A stretch of DNA of 64,000 bases from NCBI RefSeq assembly GCF_900112865.1, contig NZ_FONH01000001.1:496001-560000 (forward strand), given 5' to 3'. Positions 30,496 to 39,375 of the stretch are shown here, in pieces. The notes under the pieces are model-generated. The model saw only the letters and a program-made list of their open reading frames with translations, was not told where the DNA came from and searched no databases. Made by a program: the position numbers and the translations under genes. The first letter of the stretch is position 1. Each line of letters starts with the position of its first letter. This stretch comes from Dyella marensis. GTDB lineage: Bacteria > Pseudomonadota > Gammaproteobacteria > Xanthomonadales > Rhodanobacteraceae.

Positions 30496-30524
30496 ATCAT
30501 AGGTTTGCGCCGGGCCCAAGTCAA
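30496..30524 (-). promoter_or_regulatory. Near-consensus sigma70 promoter of yceD-rpmF-fab
   Basis: On the minus strand TTGACT (30519-30524), a 17-bp spacer and TATGAT (30496-30501) form one of the best promoters in the window. A start 7 nt after the -10 box would be at about 30489, leaving only about 3 nt before the yceD ATG and no room for a ribosome site. Confidence 0.8.
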
Positions 30525-30696
30525 CATCTTGTTTACCTGGCCGGATCCGGCAGCCACATATGCTATCCGGCTTCATCCATGCCGTCTCGATCTATCCCCG
30601 TCCAGGAACGTGACTCGCGTCGATCCGGGCCTTTTGCCTGAACGGCCCCCATGCGGCAGACTGCGCCCTCCTCGTTGCCGAGCCGCTCCGTCTCAC

Positions 30697-31152
30697 GTGA
30701 ACGACCTCCTGACGTACGGCCTGGCCACCTTTTGCGTTTTCGCGGTCATCGTCGCGGCCGGCGGCGTCTGGCTGCGCCGCAAAGGCAATCAACGCTCGAA
30801 CAGCCTGCACCAGCTGCTGGAGCTGGCCGACCGGCTGGAAGCGGACCTCAAGACTTGCCGCGCCGGCCTGCAGCAGGCCCATGCGGTGATGTCGCTCAAT
30901 CCCGACAAGCCCGCCGCCAGCGAACAGGAAGCCCGCCAGGCGATCGAGGCCGGCCTGCGCTCCCTGCTGCAGCAGCGCATCTGGATCCGCGACCAGGCAC
31001 CGCACGCCAGCCAGGACCAGCTCGACCAGGCCGTCACCGCGATGGCCGAGACGCGCAGCCGCCTGGCCCCCCTGCTGGAAGCGCTGAACGACGCCCAGCA
31101 CGCGCTGGACGACGCCATGCGCGAGCACATCCAGCGCGACTCCAACGCATGA
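30697..31152 (+). CDS. Membrane-anchored coiled-coil protein, unknown function
   Basis: A 151-aa protein, GTG start at 30697, with one N-terminal membrane helix (about residues 4-22, TYGLATFCVFAVIVAAGGVW) followed by a long helical, coiled-coil-prone cytoplasmic part rich in Gln, Leu and Ala. I do not recognise a named family. Its stop overlaps the start of maf (ATGA), so translation is coupled. The start has only a weak ribosome site, but the frame and membrane anchor are convincing. A scaffold or envelope role is possible but unproven. Confidence 0.65.
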   Translation: MNDLLTYGLATFCVFAVIVAAGGVWLRRKGNQRSNSLHQLLELADRLEADLKTCRAGLQQAHAVMSLNPDKPAASEQEARQAIEAGLRSLLQQRIWIRDQAPHASQDQLDQAVTAMAETRSRLAPLLEALNDAQHALDDAMREHIQRDSNA

Positions 31153-31733
31153 GTCCGCCCCGCCTGGTGCTGGGCTCCACCTCCCGCTACCGCGCCGAGC
31201 TGCTGCGCCGGCTCTGTCCCGAGTTCGAACAGCGCGCCCCCGGCACCGACGAAACCGCCCTGCCCGGCGAAGCTCCGGCCGCGCGGGCGCTGCGCCTGGC
31301 CGTGGCCAAGGCCGAGGCGGCCGCGCAGGGACTGGACGATGCATTGGTGATCGGCTCCGACCAGGTCGCCGAACTCGACGGGCGAATGCTGGACAAGCCC
31401 GGCACGCCCGGGCTCGCCCGCGAGCAGCTGGCCGCCAGCTCCGGCCGCGTGGTGCATTTCCACACCGCGCTGTGCCTGTTCGATACGCGCAGCGGCCAGG
31501 GGCAGGTGCATATGGATCACACCCGCGTGCAGTTCCGCGCGCTGGACGCGGCGGAAATAGCCCGCTACGTGGAACGCGAACAGCCGCTGGACTGCGCCGG
31601 CAGCTTCAAGTGCGAAGGCCTGGGGATCAGCCTGTTCGAACGCATCGACAACGAAGACCCTTCCGCGCTGATCGGCCTGCCGCTGATCGCGCTGGCCCGC
31701 CTGCTGCGCGCGGCGGGCGTGGCGCTGCCCTAG
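31149..31733 (+). CDS. Maf family nucleotide pyrophosphatase (YceF-type)
   Basis: A 194-aa Maf/Ham1-fold enzyme that hydrolyses non-canonical nucleoside triphosphates. Motifs: LGSTSRYRAELLRRL near the start, PGTDETALPGE, the GSDQVAELDGRMLDKPG block, and the final CEGLGISLFERIDNEDPSALIGLP. The GSDQV form resembles E. coli YceF, which prefers 7-methyl-GTP, rather than YhdE. The neighbouring yceD (divergent here) supports this. It ends in TAG shared with the oppositely oriented next gene. Confidence 0.9.
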   Translation: MSPPRLVLGSTSRYRAELLRRLCPEFEQRAPGTDETALPGEAPAARALRLAVAKAEAAAQGLDDALVIGSDQVAELDGRMLDKPGTPGLAREQLAASSGRVVHFHTALCLFDTRSGQGQVHMDHTRVQFRALDAAEIARYVEREQPLDCAGSFKCEGLGISLFERIDNEDPSALIGLPLIALARLLRAAGVALP

Positions 31734-33328
31734 CGGAACGCCGCGGCGCCTTCGCGCCAGATTACGCACTGCGCCGGCGCGATCGCCGGCTGGCCGGCCA
31801 TCGGCACGCGCCCCTCGTAGAACGCGATGCGCTTGCGGCCGTCGAACAGATCCAGCCGGCGCAGCGCCTGCGCAGCGGCGATCCGGTCGCACAGCGAACC
31901 CAGCCAGTCGGAGCGCTCGCGGATGCGCAGCGATGTCTCGTCCACCGCCAGCAGCATCGGCGCGCCGGCATGCGCCTGGCGCAAGGCGGCTTCGTCGCGC
32001 TGCCACACGGCCAGCTGCGGCGCGCGGCCGTGCTTGGTGTTGAGCGGACTGTCCAGCGCGTAGACGGGCACGGCGCCATCGAGCTGGAAATCGATCTCCG
32101 CGGCGAGCATGAAATTGTCGGCCACCAGCGCGCCCGGATGGGCCGCCAGCAACTCGCGCGCGGCGGCGCCGCTTTCGCGCCAGCCCACGAAGCGCGCCGG
32201 AAAGGCCTTCCATCCCGCCAGCGCGTCCGCGCCGGCGGGGCTCGCGGCCAGGCCCAGGTACGCCAGCCCGCACAGATGCCCGAAGAAGGCCATGCCCACG
32301 GCGGCGATGATGGTCCGCCGGATCCAGCGCCGTCCCCACAACGGACGCAACAGCACCGGCAATGCGCCAAGCAAGGGCAGATACCCCGGCAGCGGCCAGT
32401 GCGCGCGGAAACGCACGTCATCGGCGAACAGCCCAAGCACGAAATACAACACGACGAAGCACAGCGAAGCGATCGCAATCAGATCCCACGGCGCGCCTTC
32501 GCCGCGCCGCCGCCAGCTGCGCCACGCGGCCCACAGCAGCAGGCCGTACAACAGCGGCGTGCATGCCGCCGCCTGCTCCAGCGGCTGCACCAGCGCATCC
32601 GCATGGAAGCTCCACGGATTGCGTTCGACCAGCTGGAACGCCACGCCCGCACCGCGCTGCTGCCAGTTGGCAATCAGCAGCGGAACCAGGCCCGCCAGCG
32701 AGACAGCCAGCGCCATCCAGAATCCCGGCCGGCGCCATTGCACGCGCCCGCGCGGCGTCAGCACGAACAGCAGCAGGCCGGCCAGCATCGGCATCACCGC
32801 GCGGTAATGCGTGAGCCAGCACACCGCCAGCGCGACGCCGAGCAGCAGCCAGTCGAGCAGGCGGTCGTCCTGCATCGCGCGCAGCAGCGCATACAGCGCG
32901 AGCATGCTCGCCACCGTCAGCGGCACATCCGGCACCGCCATCACGCCGAGCGTGCCGGCCAGCGGCAGCGCCAGGCACAGCAGCCCGGCCTGCCAGCCGG
33001 CGCGCGCATCGAAGGCGCGGCGGGCGAACGCGACCACCAGCCACGGCAGCGCGCTGCCGAGCAGCAGGAACGGCCAGCGCATGCCGAGCACGCCGTGGCC
33101 GGCCAGCACTTCGCCGAGGCGGATCATCCACGCGGTCAGCGGCGGCAGGTCGCTGTAGCCCCAGGCCGGATGCCGGCTCTCCTGCCAGTAGAAGGCCTCG
33201 TCGCCGAACGGCGCCAGCTGCGCGGCGACCGCCACGCGCGCCGCCAGCAGCACGAGAAAGGCAATGAGAAACGCGCCTCGCCAGCGTGCGAGGCCGGGGG
33301 CTACACTGCCGCGATCACGCATGGTCAT
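31730..33328 (-). CDS. Membrane glycosyltransferase, family 39 type
   Basis: A 532-aa protein with about 11 membrane helices and a periplasmic C-terminal domain of about 150 residues. The first loop has the acidic pair typical of PMT/ArnT enzymes (PFGDEAFYWQESRHPAWGYSD). It is thus a polyprenyl-phosphate-sugar-dependent transferase; donor and acceptor are unknown. The start could be the ATG at 33328 or at 33322. It diverges from moxR by 46 bp, and its stop codon overlaps the maf stop at a CTAG site. It is unlike the other GT39 gene of this window outside the common core. Confidence 0.8.
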   Translation of the reverse strand: MTMRDRGSVAPGLARWRGAFLIAFLVLLAARVAVAAQLAPFGDEAFYWQESRHPAWGYSDLPPLTAWMIRLGEVLAGHGVLGMRWPFLLLGSALPWLVVAFARRAFDARAGWQAGLLCLALPLAGTLGVMAVPDVPLTVASMLALYALLRAMQDDRLLDWLLLGVALAVCWLTHYRAVMPMLAGLLLFVLTPRGRVQWRRPGFWMALAVSLAGLVPLLIANWQQRGAGVAFQLVERNPWSFHADALVQPLEQAAACTPLLYGLLLWAAWRSWRRRGEGAPWDLIAIASLCFVVLYFVLGLFADDVRFRAHWPLPGYLPLLGALPVLLRPLWGRRWIRRTIIAAVGMAFFGHLCGLAYLGLAASPAGADALAGWKAFPARFVGWRESGAAARELLAAHPGALVADNFMLAAEIDFQLDGAVPVYALDSPLNTKHGRAPQLAVWQRDEAALRQAHAGAPMLLAVDETSLRIRERSDWLGSLCDRIAAAQALRRLDLFDGRKRIAFYEGRVPMAGQPAIAPAQCVIWREGAAAFR

Positions 33329-33374
33329 GCCCTTGCCCTTCTTCACTCCACGTTTCCTTCTCCCACGCGAGCCC

Positions 33375-34316
33375 ATGTCCGCGATCACTCCGCTCCACGA
33401 TGACGCCCTGCACTCCCGCCTCGACGCCGCCATGGCGCAGGTCAACCAGGTCCTGCTGGGCAAGCCGCGCCAGGTGAAACTCGCCTTCACCTGCCTGATC
33501 GCCGGCGGGCACCTGCTGCTGGAGGACGTGCCCGGCGTGGGCAAGACCACGCTGGCGCATGCGCTCGCCGCGAGCTTTGCGCTGGAGTTCCAGCGCGTGC
33601 AGTTCACCAGCGACCTGTTGCCGTCGGACATTATCGGGGTGAGCGTCTACGAGCGCGAGACCGGGCAGTTCCGCTTCCATCCCGGCCCGATCTTCACCGG
33701 CCTGCTGCTGGCGGACGAGATCAACCGCGCCACGCCGAAGACGCAGAGCGCGCTGCTGGAGGCGATGGCCGAGGGCCAGGTCACCGTGGACGGGCAGACG
33801 CATGCGCTGCCGCAGCCGTTCTTCGTGGTCGCCACGCAGAATCCGCTGGACCTGGCCGGCACCTTCCCGCTGCCGGATTCGCAGCTGGACCGCTTCATGC
33901 TGCGCGTTTCGCTGGACTATCCGGACGCCGCCGCGGAACGCGCCCTGCTCACCGGCAGCGACCGCCGCGACCTGCTCGCGCAGATGAGCCCGCAGCTGGA
34001 CGGCCCCGCGTTGTCGATGCTGCATCGGCAGGCGCAGGCGATCACCGCCAGCCCGGCCCTGCTCGATTACCTGCAGGCCCTGCTCGCCGGCAGCCGCCGC
34101 CATGCGGACATCCGCGTCGGCCTGTCGCCGCGCGCCGGCCTGGCCCTGCTCAATGCCGCGCGCACCTGGGCCATGCTGTCCGGCCGCGGGCATGTGCTGC
34201 CGGAAGATATCCAGGCGCTGTTCGTGCCGCTGGCCGGGCATCGCCTGGTGCCGGCGCGCGGCGCCAACGGGGACGCGCTCGCGCGCCAGCTGCTCGCCGA
34301 GGTGGCGGTGGATTGA
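33375..34316 (+). CDS. moxR: MoxR-type AAA+ ATPase
   Basis: A 313-aa AAA+ ATPase of the MoxR family, thought to work as a chaperone for the assembly or activation of partner proteins. It has Walker A VPGVGKTTLAHAL, Walker B LLLADEINRATPKTQS, and sensor-1 VVATQNPLDLAGTFPLPDSQ. The ATG at 33375 is chosen because the family begins shortly before the helical lead-in to Walker A. Its stop overlaps the start of the DUF58 gene, and tgpA follows, a common three-gene operon. Confidence 0.92.
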   Translation: MSAITPLHDDALHSRLDAAMAQVNQVLLGKPRQVKLAFTCLIAGGHLLLEDVPGVGKTTLAHALAASFALEFQRVQFTSDLLPSDIIGVSVYERETGQFRFHPGPIFTGLLLADEINRATPKTQSALLEAMAEGQVTVDGQTHALPQPFFVVATQNPLDLAGTFPLPDSQLDRFMLRVSLDYPDAAAERALLTGSDRRDLLAQMSPQLDGPALSMLHRQAQAITASPALLDYLQALLAGSRRHADIRVGLSPRAGLALLNAARTWAMLSGRGHVLPEDIQALFVPLAGHRLVPARGANGDALARQLLAEVAVD

Positions 34317-35284
34317 TGGCCATGGCCGTGGCCGAGACCTACCGTCGCGTGCAGCAATGGGCCGAGCGGCGCCTGCCCGCGCTCACCCGCTACCGGCGAC
34401 TGGAAAGCCTGCCGATCGAACTGCACCGGCGCCGCATTTACATCGTGCCCAGCGGCTTCGGCGCGGCGTTCGGCGTGCTGCTGCTGATCATGCTGGCCGG
34501 CGCGCTCAACTACGCCAACAACGCGGCGCTGCTGCTCACCTGCCTGCTGGCGGCAGCTTGTGTGTCGAGCATGCTGGTGGCGTTCCGCACGCTGGACGGA
34601 CTGCGCCTGAGCGCGATCCAGGCCGGCCATGCGATCGCCGGCGAACCGCTCGCGCTGCAGCTGCACGTGGAAGCGGGCGTGCGCCTGCGGCAGGCGATCC
34701 GCGTCGAGCTGGACGGCCAGACCCATGCCTTCGCCATCCCCGTGCACGAAACGCTGGCGGTGGAAGTGCCGCTGCCGACCGAGCACCGCGGCTGGCAGCC
34801 GCTGCCGCGCATCCAGCTGTGGACCAGCTGGCCGCTCGGGCTGTTCCGCGCCTGGAGCTGGCTGTATCCGGAGATGTCGGTGCTGGTGTGGCCACGGCCG
34901 GAAGCCGCCGGGCCGCCGCCGCGCTCGCCCACCGACGATCCGATCCACCAGCGCCTGCATCACGGCGACGACCTGGCGGCGCTGCGCGATTACCGCGCGG
35001 GCGATCCGCAGCGGCGCATCGCGTGGAAGGCCAGCGCGCGGCATGAAGGCCTGCTGGTGAAGGATTTCGAGCAGCCGCGCCCGCGCCTGGAATGGCGCCT
35101 GGACTGGCGCGACCTGCGTCATCTGGACAGCGAATCGCGCATCGCCCGCCTGGCCCGCTGGCTGGGCGAGGCCGAGGCCCGCGGCGTGCCGTCGAGCCTG
35201 TGGCTGCCGGGCGAGGAGATCGCCCATGGCGCCGGTCCCGCGCATTACGCGCGCTGCATGAACGCGCTGGCGAAACTGCCGTGA
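34316..35284 (+). CDS. DUF58 domain membrane protein
   Basis: A 322-aa protein with two membrane helices near the N-terminus (about 45-80) and a soluble region carrying the DUF58 signature LRDYRAGDPQRRIAWKASAR. DUF58 proteins accompany MoxR ATPases and may be their targets; the biochemical function is not established. Start: ATG at 34316, overlapping the moxR TGA. The stop overlaps the tgpA GTG. A TTG three bases earlier is in frame but unlikely. Confidence 0.88.
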   Translation: MAMAVAETYRRVQQWAERRLPALTRYRRLESLPIELHRRRIYIVPSGFGAAFGVLLLIMLAGALNYANNAALLLTCLLAAACVSSMLVAFRTLDGLRLSAIQAGHAIAGEPLALQLHVEAGVRLRQAIRVELDGQTHAFAIPVHETLAVEVPLPTEHRGWQPLPRIQLWTSWPLGLFRAWSWLYPEMSVLVWPRPEAAGPPPRSPTDDPIHQRLHHGDDLAALRDYRAGDPQRRIAWKASARHEGLLVKDFEQPRPRLEWRLDWRDLRHLDSESRIARLARWLGEAEARGVPSSLWLPGEEIAHGAGPAHYARCMNALAKLP

Positions 35285-37260
35285 GCTCGATCGTGAGCCG
35301 CCTGCGGCGCAAGCGCGAAGAGGCGCCGCTGGAGGCGCGCCCGTTCGACCTGCTCTGCCTCACCGCCGCGGTGGTGCTGGTGCTGCACGCCATGCAGCTG
35401 CCGCCGTGGCTGGACGCGCCGCTGGCTGTCGTGCTCGCGCTGCGCTGGTGGCAGCGCCGGCGCAAGCCGGGGCGCGCGCCGGTCTATCTGAAGCTGCCGC
35501 TGGTGGTGCTGCTGGCCGCCACGGTGATCTTCCACTACGGCAACATTTTCGGCCGCGAGCCCGGCTCCGCGCTGGCGGTGGGCCTGCTGGTGCTGAAGCT
35601 GCTGGAAACCGAGACGCCGCGCGATGCCAAGGTCGCGGTGGCGTTCGCCTGCTTCACCCTGATGGCCGCGCTGCTCTCGGACCAGGGCATGGTCGCCACC
35701 TTCGTGGTGAGCCTCGGCCTGCTCCCGGCGGTCGCCAGCATGCGCGCGCTGCAGCCGGCGCGGCTGCCCACCAGCCTGCGGCGCGAACTGCTGCCGGCGT
35801 TCGGCCTGCTGCTTGCCGCCTTGCCGCTGTCGCTGCTGGCCTTCGTGCTGGTGCCGCGGCTCGATTCGCCGCTGTGGGGCGCACCGCCGTCGGGACAGGC
35901 GCGCACTGGACTGAGCGAGGGAATGTCCCCGGGCGATTTCGTCGACCTGCTCACCGACAACCACCCTGCCCTGCGCGCCAGCTTCGACAGCGAACCGCCG
36001 GCGCCGGCGCAGCGCTATTTCCGCGCCTACGTGATGTGGCATTACGACGGCCGCCGCTGGAGCACGCTGCCGACCGGACGCCAGCCGGTGCCGGTGGAAT
36101 ACCGGGACAGCATCGGCTACCGGATCTCGCTGGAGCCGACCAACCAGCGCATCCTGCCGGCGCTCGACGTGCCGCTGTCGGCACCGGGCAACGCGATCCT
36201 CGGCACCGATCGCGCGATCACCAGCACCAAGCCCGTGCAGGATCCGCTGACCTACGAGCTGCGTTCGGCCCTGAGCTACCGCCTGCAGCCGGAGCTCGAC
36301 GAAAGTTCGCGCCGGCGCGCCCTGCAATTGCCGGCCGAGTTCAATCCGCGCACGCTGGAACTGGCCGGGCAATGGCGGCGCACCTTCGCCGGGCGCGACG
36401 ACCTCATCGTCAAGGCGGCGCTGGCGCTGTTCCACGAAGGCGGCTTCAGCTACACGCTGGCCCCCGCGCCGCTGGGCCGCGACGCGGTGGACGATTTCCT
36501 GTTCTCCACCCACGAAGGCTTCTGCGAACACTACGCCTCGGCCTTCACCGTGCTGATGCGCGCCGCCGGCGTGCCGGCCCGCGTGGTCACCGGCTACCAG
36601 GGCGGCTACTGGAACAAGCTCGGCCAGTACCTGCTGGTGCGCCAGTCCGATGCCCACGCCTGGAGCGAGGTATGGCTGGACGGGCGCGGCTGGATCCGCG
36701 TCGATCCCACCGCCGCGGTGCGCCCGGAACGGGTCAGCCTGGGCGCCGCGGCGGCCGCGGCGGCCGGCCAGTCCGAATGGCAGGGCATCGCCTGGCTGCG
36801 CGAGATGCGCAACCGCTGGGACGTGGTCAACCGTTGGTGGAACGAAGGCGTTATCGGCTTCGATGCACTCAGGCAACGCGGGCTCCTCACGCCATTCGGC
36901 GTCCGCAACACGGATACGACCACCCTGAGCGTGCTGCTGGCGGCCAGCAGCGTGGCGTTCGCGGTCATCGGCCTGATCTGGGCCCTGTGGCGGCGACGCG
37001 ACGAAGACCCCCTGCGGGCCGCGCTGCGCACGCTGGAACGCAGGCTGGCCAAGGCCGGCGTGGCGCGCAGGAGCAGCGAGGGCCCGCAGCATTACCTGCA
37101 GCGCGCGGCCAGGGCCCTGCCCGGGCAGCGCGAGCAGCTGGACCAACTGATGAGGAGCTACCTGGACCTGCGCTACGCCCACCAGACCCCGCCGCCTGAA
37201 CCCCTGCGACGGTTCCGCCGGGCGGTGCGGGATTTCAGACCTCGACACGTGGTCAAATGA
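35281..37260 (+). CDS. tgpA: TgpA-type membrane transglutaminase-like protein
   Basis: A 659-aa protein starting at GTG 35281. About six membrane helices in the first 190 residues are followed by a periplasmic transglutaminase-like domain, then one more helix (about 545-565) and a cytoplasmic DUF4129 tail. The papain-like triad is Cys415 (EGFCEHYASAF), His459 (DAHAWSEVW) and Asp475 (VDPTAAV). This matches TgpA, which is essential in Pseudomonas aeruginosa; the substrate is unknown. The GTG overlaps the stop of the DUF58 gene. Confidence 0.93.
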   Translation: MSSIVSRLRRKREEAPLEARPFDLLCLTAAVVLVLHAMQLPPWLDAPLAVVLALRWWQRRRKPGRAPVYLKLPLVVLLAATVIFHYGNIFGREPGSALAVGLLVLKLLETETPRDAKVAVAFACFTLMAALLSDQGMVATFVVSLGLLPAVASMRALQPARLPTSLRRELLPAFGLLLAALPLSLLAFVLVPRLDSPLWGAPPSGQARTGLSEGMSPGDFVDLLTDNHPALRASFDSEPPAPAQRYFRAYVMWHYDGRRWSTLPTGRQPVPVEYRDSIGYRISLEPTNQRILPALDVPLSAPGNAILGTDRAITSTKPVQDPLTYELRSALSYRLQPELDESSRRRALQLPAEFNPRTLELAGQWRRTFAGRDDLIVKAALALFHEGGFSYTLAPAPLGRDAVDDFLFSTHEGFCEHYASAFTVLMRAAGVPARVVTGYQGGYWNKLGQYLLVRQSDAHAWSEVWLDGRGWIRVDPTAAVRPERVSLGAAAAAAAGQSEWQGIAWLREMRNRWDVVNRWWNEGVIGFDALRQRGLLTPFGVRNTDTTTLSVLLAASSVAFAVIGLIWALWRRRDEDPLRAALRTLERRLAKAGVARRSSEGPQHYLQRAARALPGQREQLDQLMRSYLDLRYAHQTPPPEPLRRFRRAVRDFRPRHVVK

Positions 37261-37320
37261 ACCGAACGAATTGAACTCTTCGGATAAAGGAATATCCGCC
37301 CGATCATGGAGAAAGCGGTC

Positions 37321-37902
37321 ATGTCCATTCGCAAACACCTCGCCATCGCGGCCGTGACGGCCACCCTGGCGGCCTGCGCCACGGTTCCCCAGCCGTTGCA
37401 GGGCACCTATACCGAGATCAGCACGGCCCAGGCGCAGCAAGGCGGCGCCGGCGGCAGCAAGGTCCGCTGGGGCGGCGAGATCATCAAGACCGAACCCGGT
37501 CCGCAGGAAACCTGCTTCTTCCTGCTGTCGCGCCCGCTGGACAGCGAGGCGCGCCCGAAGATGGCCACCGACAACGACAGCCAGGGCCGCTTCGTGGCCT
37601 GCCGCGCCGGCTTCTACGATCCGGAAGTGTTCGCGCGCGGCCGCGAGCTGACCGTCACCGGCACCCTGCACGGCACCGTGTCGCAGAAGGTCGGCGAATA
37701 CGACTACGCCTATCCGCGGGTCGAGGCCGACGTGGTCTACCTGTGGCCCAAGCGCGTCGCCGTGCGCTACCCGCCGGGCTACTACGACCCGTTCTGGGGT
37801 CCGGGCTTCGGTCCGTACTGGGGCCCGGGCTGGGGTCCGTGGGGCGACCCGTTCTGGTACCAGCCGCGGGTGATCGTGGTGCCGCGGCCGGTGCATAAGT
37901 AA
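37321..37902 (+). CDS. Slp family outer membrane lipoprotein
   Basis: A 193-aa lipoprotein with signal peptide and lipobox TLAAC, starting MSIRKHLAIAAV. The ATG at 37321 has a GGAG site nine bases upstream; an ATG at 37306 is less likely. The central region follows the Slp (carbon-starvation lipoprotein) family: VRWGGEIIK, ETCFFLLSRPL, FVACRAGFYDP, LTVTGTLHGT. The C-terminus is low-complexity, with repeated GP-W/Y steps between about residues 155 and 182. It ends in a strong terminator. Confidence 0.88.
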   Translation: MSIRKHLAIAAVTATLAACATVPQPLQGTYTEISTAQAQQGGAGGSKVRWGGEIIKTEPGPQETCFFLLSRPLDSEARPKMATDNDSQGRFVACRAGFYDPEVFARGRELTVTGTLHGTVSQKVGEYDYAYPRVEADVVYLWPKRVAVRYPPGYYDPFWGPGFGPYWGPGWGPWGDPFWYQPRVIVVPRPVHK

Positions 37903-37917
37903 GCCGCTTGCACGGAC

Positions 37918-37950
37918 AAAAAAACGCCGGCCTGAGGCCGGCGTTTTTTT
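37918..37950 (+). terminator. Strong intrinsic terminator after the slp-like gene
   Basis: A 12-bp stem, aaaacgccggcc (37921-37932) with ggccggcgtttt (37936-37947), has a 3-nt loop and seven T after it. The A tract on the other side makes it bidirectional, so it also insulates hinT on the opposite strand. Confidence 0.9.
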
Positions 37951-37957
37951 GTCCTGA

Positions 37958-38044
37958 CGTAGGTTGGGGTGAGCACAGCGAACCCCAACGAACCTCCCAG
38001 CGCCACCGCCACGTTGGGGTTCGCTGCGCTCACCCCAACCTACG
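37958..38044. repeat. Palindromic intergenic repeat, copy 2
   Basis: An 87-bp copy with the same outer arms, cgtaggttggggtgagc (37958-37974) and its reverse complement ending at 38044, and inner arms gcgaaccccaac / gttggggttcgc. It lies between the convergent slp-like gene and hinT, right after the terminator. Confidence 0.85.
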
Positions 38045-38056
38045 CCGTGGCAAGGC

Positions 38057-38401
38057 TCAGCCCGGCGGCCAATGCATCCGACGCCCGGCCAGCAGATGCA
38101 CATGCAGGTGAAACACCGTCTGGCCACCGTGCTCGTTGCAATTGATCACCGTGCGATAACCATCTTTCGCCAGACCCTGCTCGCGTGCATACGCCGCCGT
38201 GGCCAGCAGCAGCTTACCCAGCAGCTCGGCATCCCCGGGCCCGGCTTCGTCCAGCGTGGCGATCGCGCGCTTGGGCACGAACAGCACATGCACCGGCGCC
38301 TGCGGGTTGAGGTCGCGGAAGGCCAGCACGTCGTCGTCCTCGTAGACGATGTCGGCGGGAATCTCGCGGCGGATGATCTTTCCGAAAATGGTGTCGGCCA
38401 T
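38057..38401 (-). CDS. hinT: Histidine triad (HIT) nucleotide-binding protein
   Basis: A 114-aa HIT-family purine nucleotide phosphoramidase. The triad is seen in FHLHVHLLAGR near the C-terminus, and FRDLNPQAPVHVLFVPKRAI is conserved. Length and motifs match E. coli HinT (119 aa). It lies 25 bp downstream of recR on the same strand and converges on the slp-like gene across the repeat. Confidence 0.94.
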   Translation of the reverse strand: MADTIFGKIIRREIPADIVYEDDDVLAFRDLNPQAPVHVLFVPKRAIATLDEAGPGDAELLGKLLLATAAYAREQGLAKDGYRTVINCNEHGGQTVFHLHVHLLAGRRMHWPPG

Positions 38402-38426
38402 GCGTCGGCTTCCTTCGGTCTATGAC

Positions 38427-39020
38427 TCAACCCAGCGGCTGGCGGCTGCCGAAGGCGTGCGCCAGCGTGCTGCGGTCGACGTATTCCAGCTCGCCGCCCA
38501 GCGGCACGCCATGCGCGAGCCGGGTCGGCTTCACCTTGGCCGCGCGCGCCAACTGCGCGAGATAGTGCGCGGTGGCCTCGCCTTCCACGGTGGGATTAGT
38601 GGCGATCACCATTTCCTCGATCTCGCCCTCGGCCAGGCGCTCGGTGAGCAGGTCCAGGCCCAGCTCTTCCGGCCCCAGTCCGTCCAGCGGCGACAGGCGT
38701 CCCAGCAGCACGAAGTACTGCCCGCGATAGCCGGTGGCCTGCTCGATCGCCGCCAGCTCGGTCGGCGACTCCACCACGCACAGCACCTGCCGGTCGCGGC
38801 TGCTGCTGGCGCAGATCGGGCACACCGGTTCCTCGCTGAAATTGCGGCAGCGCGTGCAGTTGCCGATGCGCTGCATGGCCTGCTCCAGCACTTGGGCCAG
38901 GCGCAGGCCGCGCTCGCGTTCGCGCTCCAGCAGATGGAAGGCCATGCGCTGCGCGCTCTTGCCACCCACGCCGGGCAGGCAGCGCAGGGCTTCGATCAGG
39001 TCGGTGAGAAGCTTGCTCAC
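38427..39020 (-). CDS. recR: Recombination mediator RecR
   Basis: RecR (197 aa) works with RecF and RecO in loading RecA at gaps. The C4 zinc finger is [16 protein letters not shown] (near residues 57-72), followed by a Toprim domain beginning [14 protein letters not shown]. The start is GTG at 39020 ([19 protein letters not shown]), four bases after the ybaB stop. The dnaX-ybaB-recR order is widely conserved. Confidence 0.96.
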   Translation of the reverse strand: MSKLLTDLIEALRCLPGVGGKSAQRMAFHLLERERERGLRLAQVLEQAMQRIGNCTRCRNFSEEPVCPICASSSRDRQVLCVVESPTELAAIEQATGYRGQYFVLLGRLSPLDGLGPEELGLDLLTERLAEGEIEEMVIATNPTVEGEATAHYLAQLARAAKVKPTRLAHGVPLGGELEYVDRSTLAHAFGSRQPLG

Positions 39021-39024
39021 GCGC

Positions 39025-39348
39025 TTAGAACGGCATCTTGAAGCCGGGCGGCAGGTTCATGCCGGAGGTCACGCCGCCGAGTTTGTTCTTGCTGGCCTCG
39101 CCGACCTTGTTGACCGCGTCGTTGATCGCCGCGGCGACCAGGTCCTCGGCCATCTCCGGATCGTCCGCGAACAGCTTGCGGTCGATCTGCACGCGGCGCA
39201 CTTCGTGGGCGCCGCTCATCACCACCGTGACCAGGCCGCCGCCGGACGTGCCGGTGACTTCCAGCTTGGCGATCTCTTCCTGCGCGCGCTTCATTTCTTC
39301 CTGCATGCGCTGCGCCTGCTGCATCAGCTGGCCGATCTGTCCTCTCAT
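39025..39348 (-). CDS. Nucleoid-associated protein YbaB/EbfC family
   Basis: A 107-aa protein of the YbaB/EbfC family, small DNA-binding dimers. It has the helical N-terminus [20 protein letters not shown], the [20 protein letters not shown] sheet and a Met/Pro/Gly-rich C-terminus. It lies between dnaX and recR, as in most proteobacteria. Confidence 0.95.
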   Translation of the reverse strand: MRGQIGQLMQQAQRMQEEMKRAQEEIAKLEVTGTSGGGLVTVVMSGAHEVRRVQIDRKLFADDPEMAEDLVAAAINDAVNKVGEASKNKLGGVTSGMNLPPGFKMPF

Positions 39349-39375
39349 GACGCGTACTCCGAAGGCTTGAGGTTT

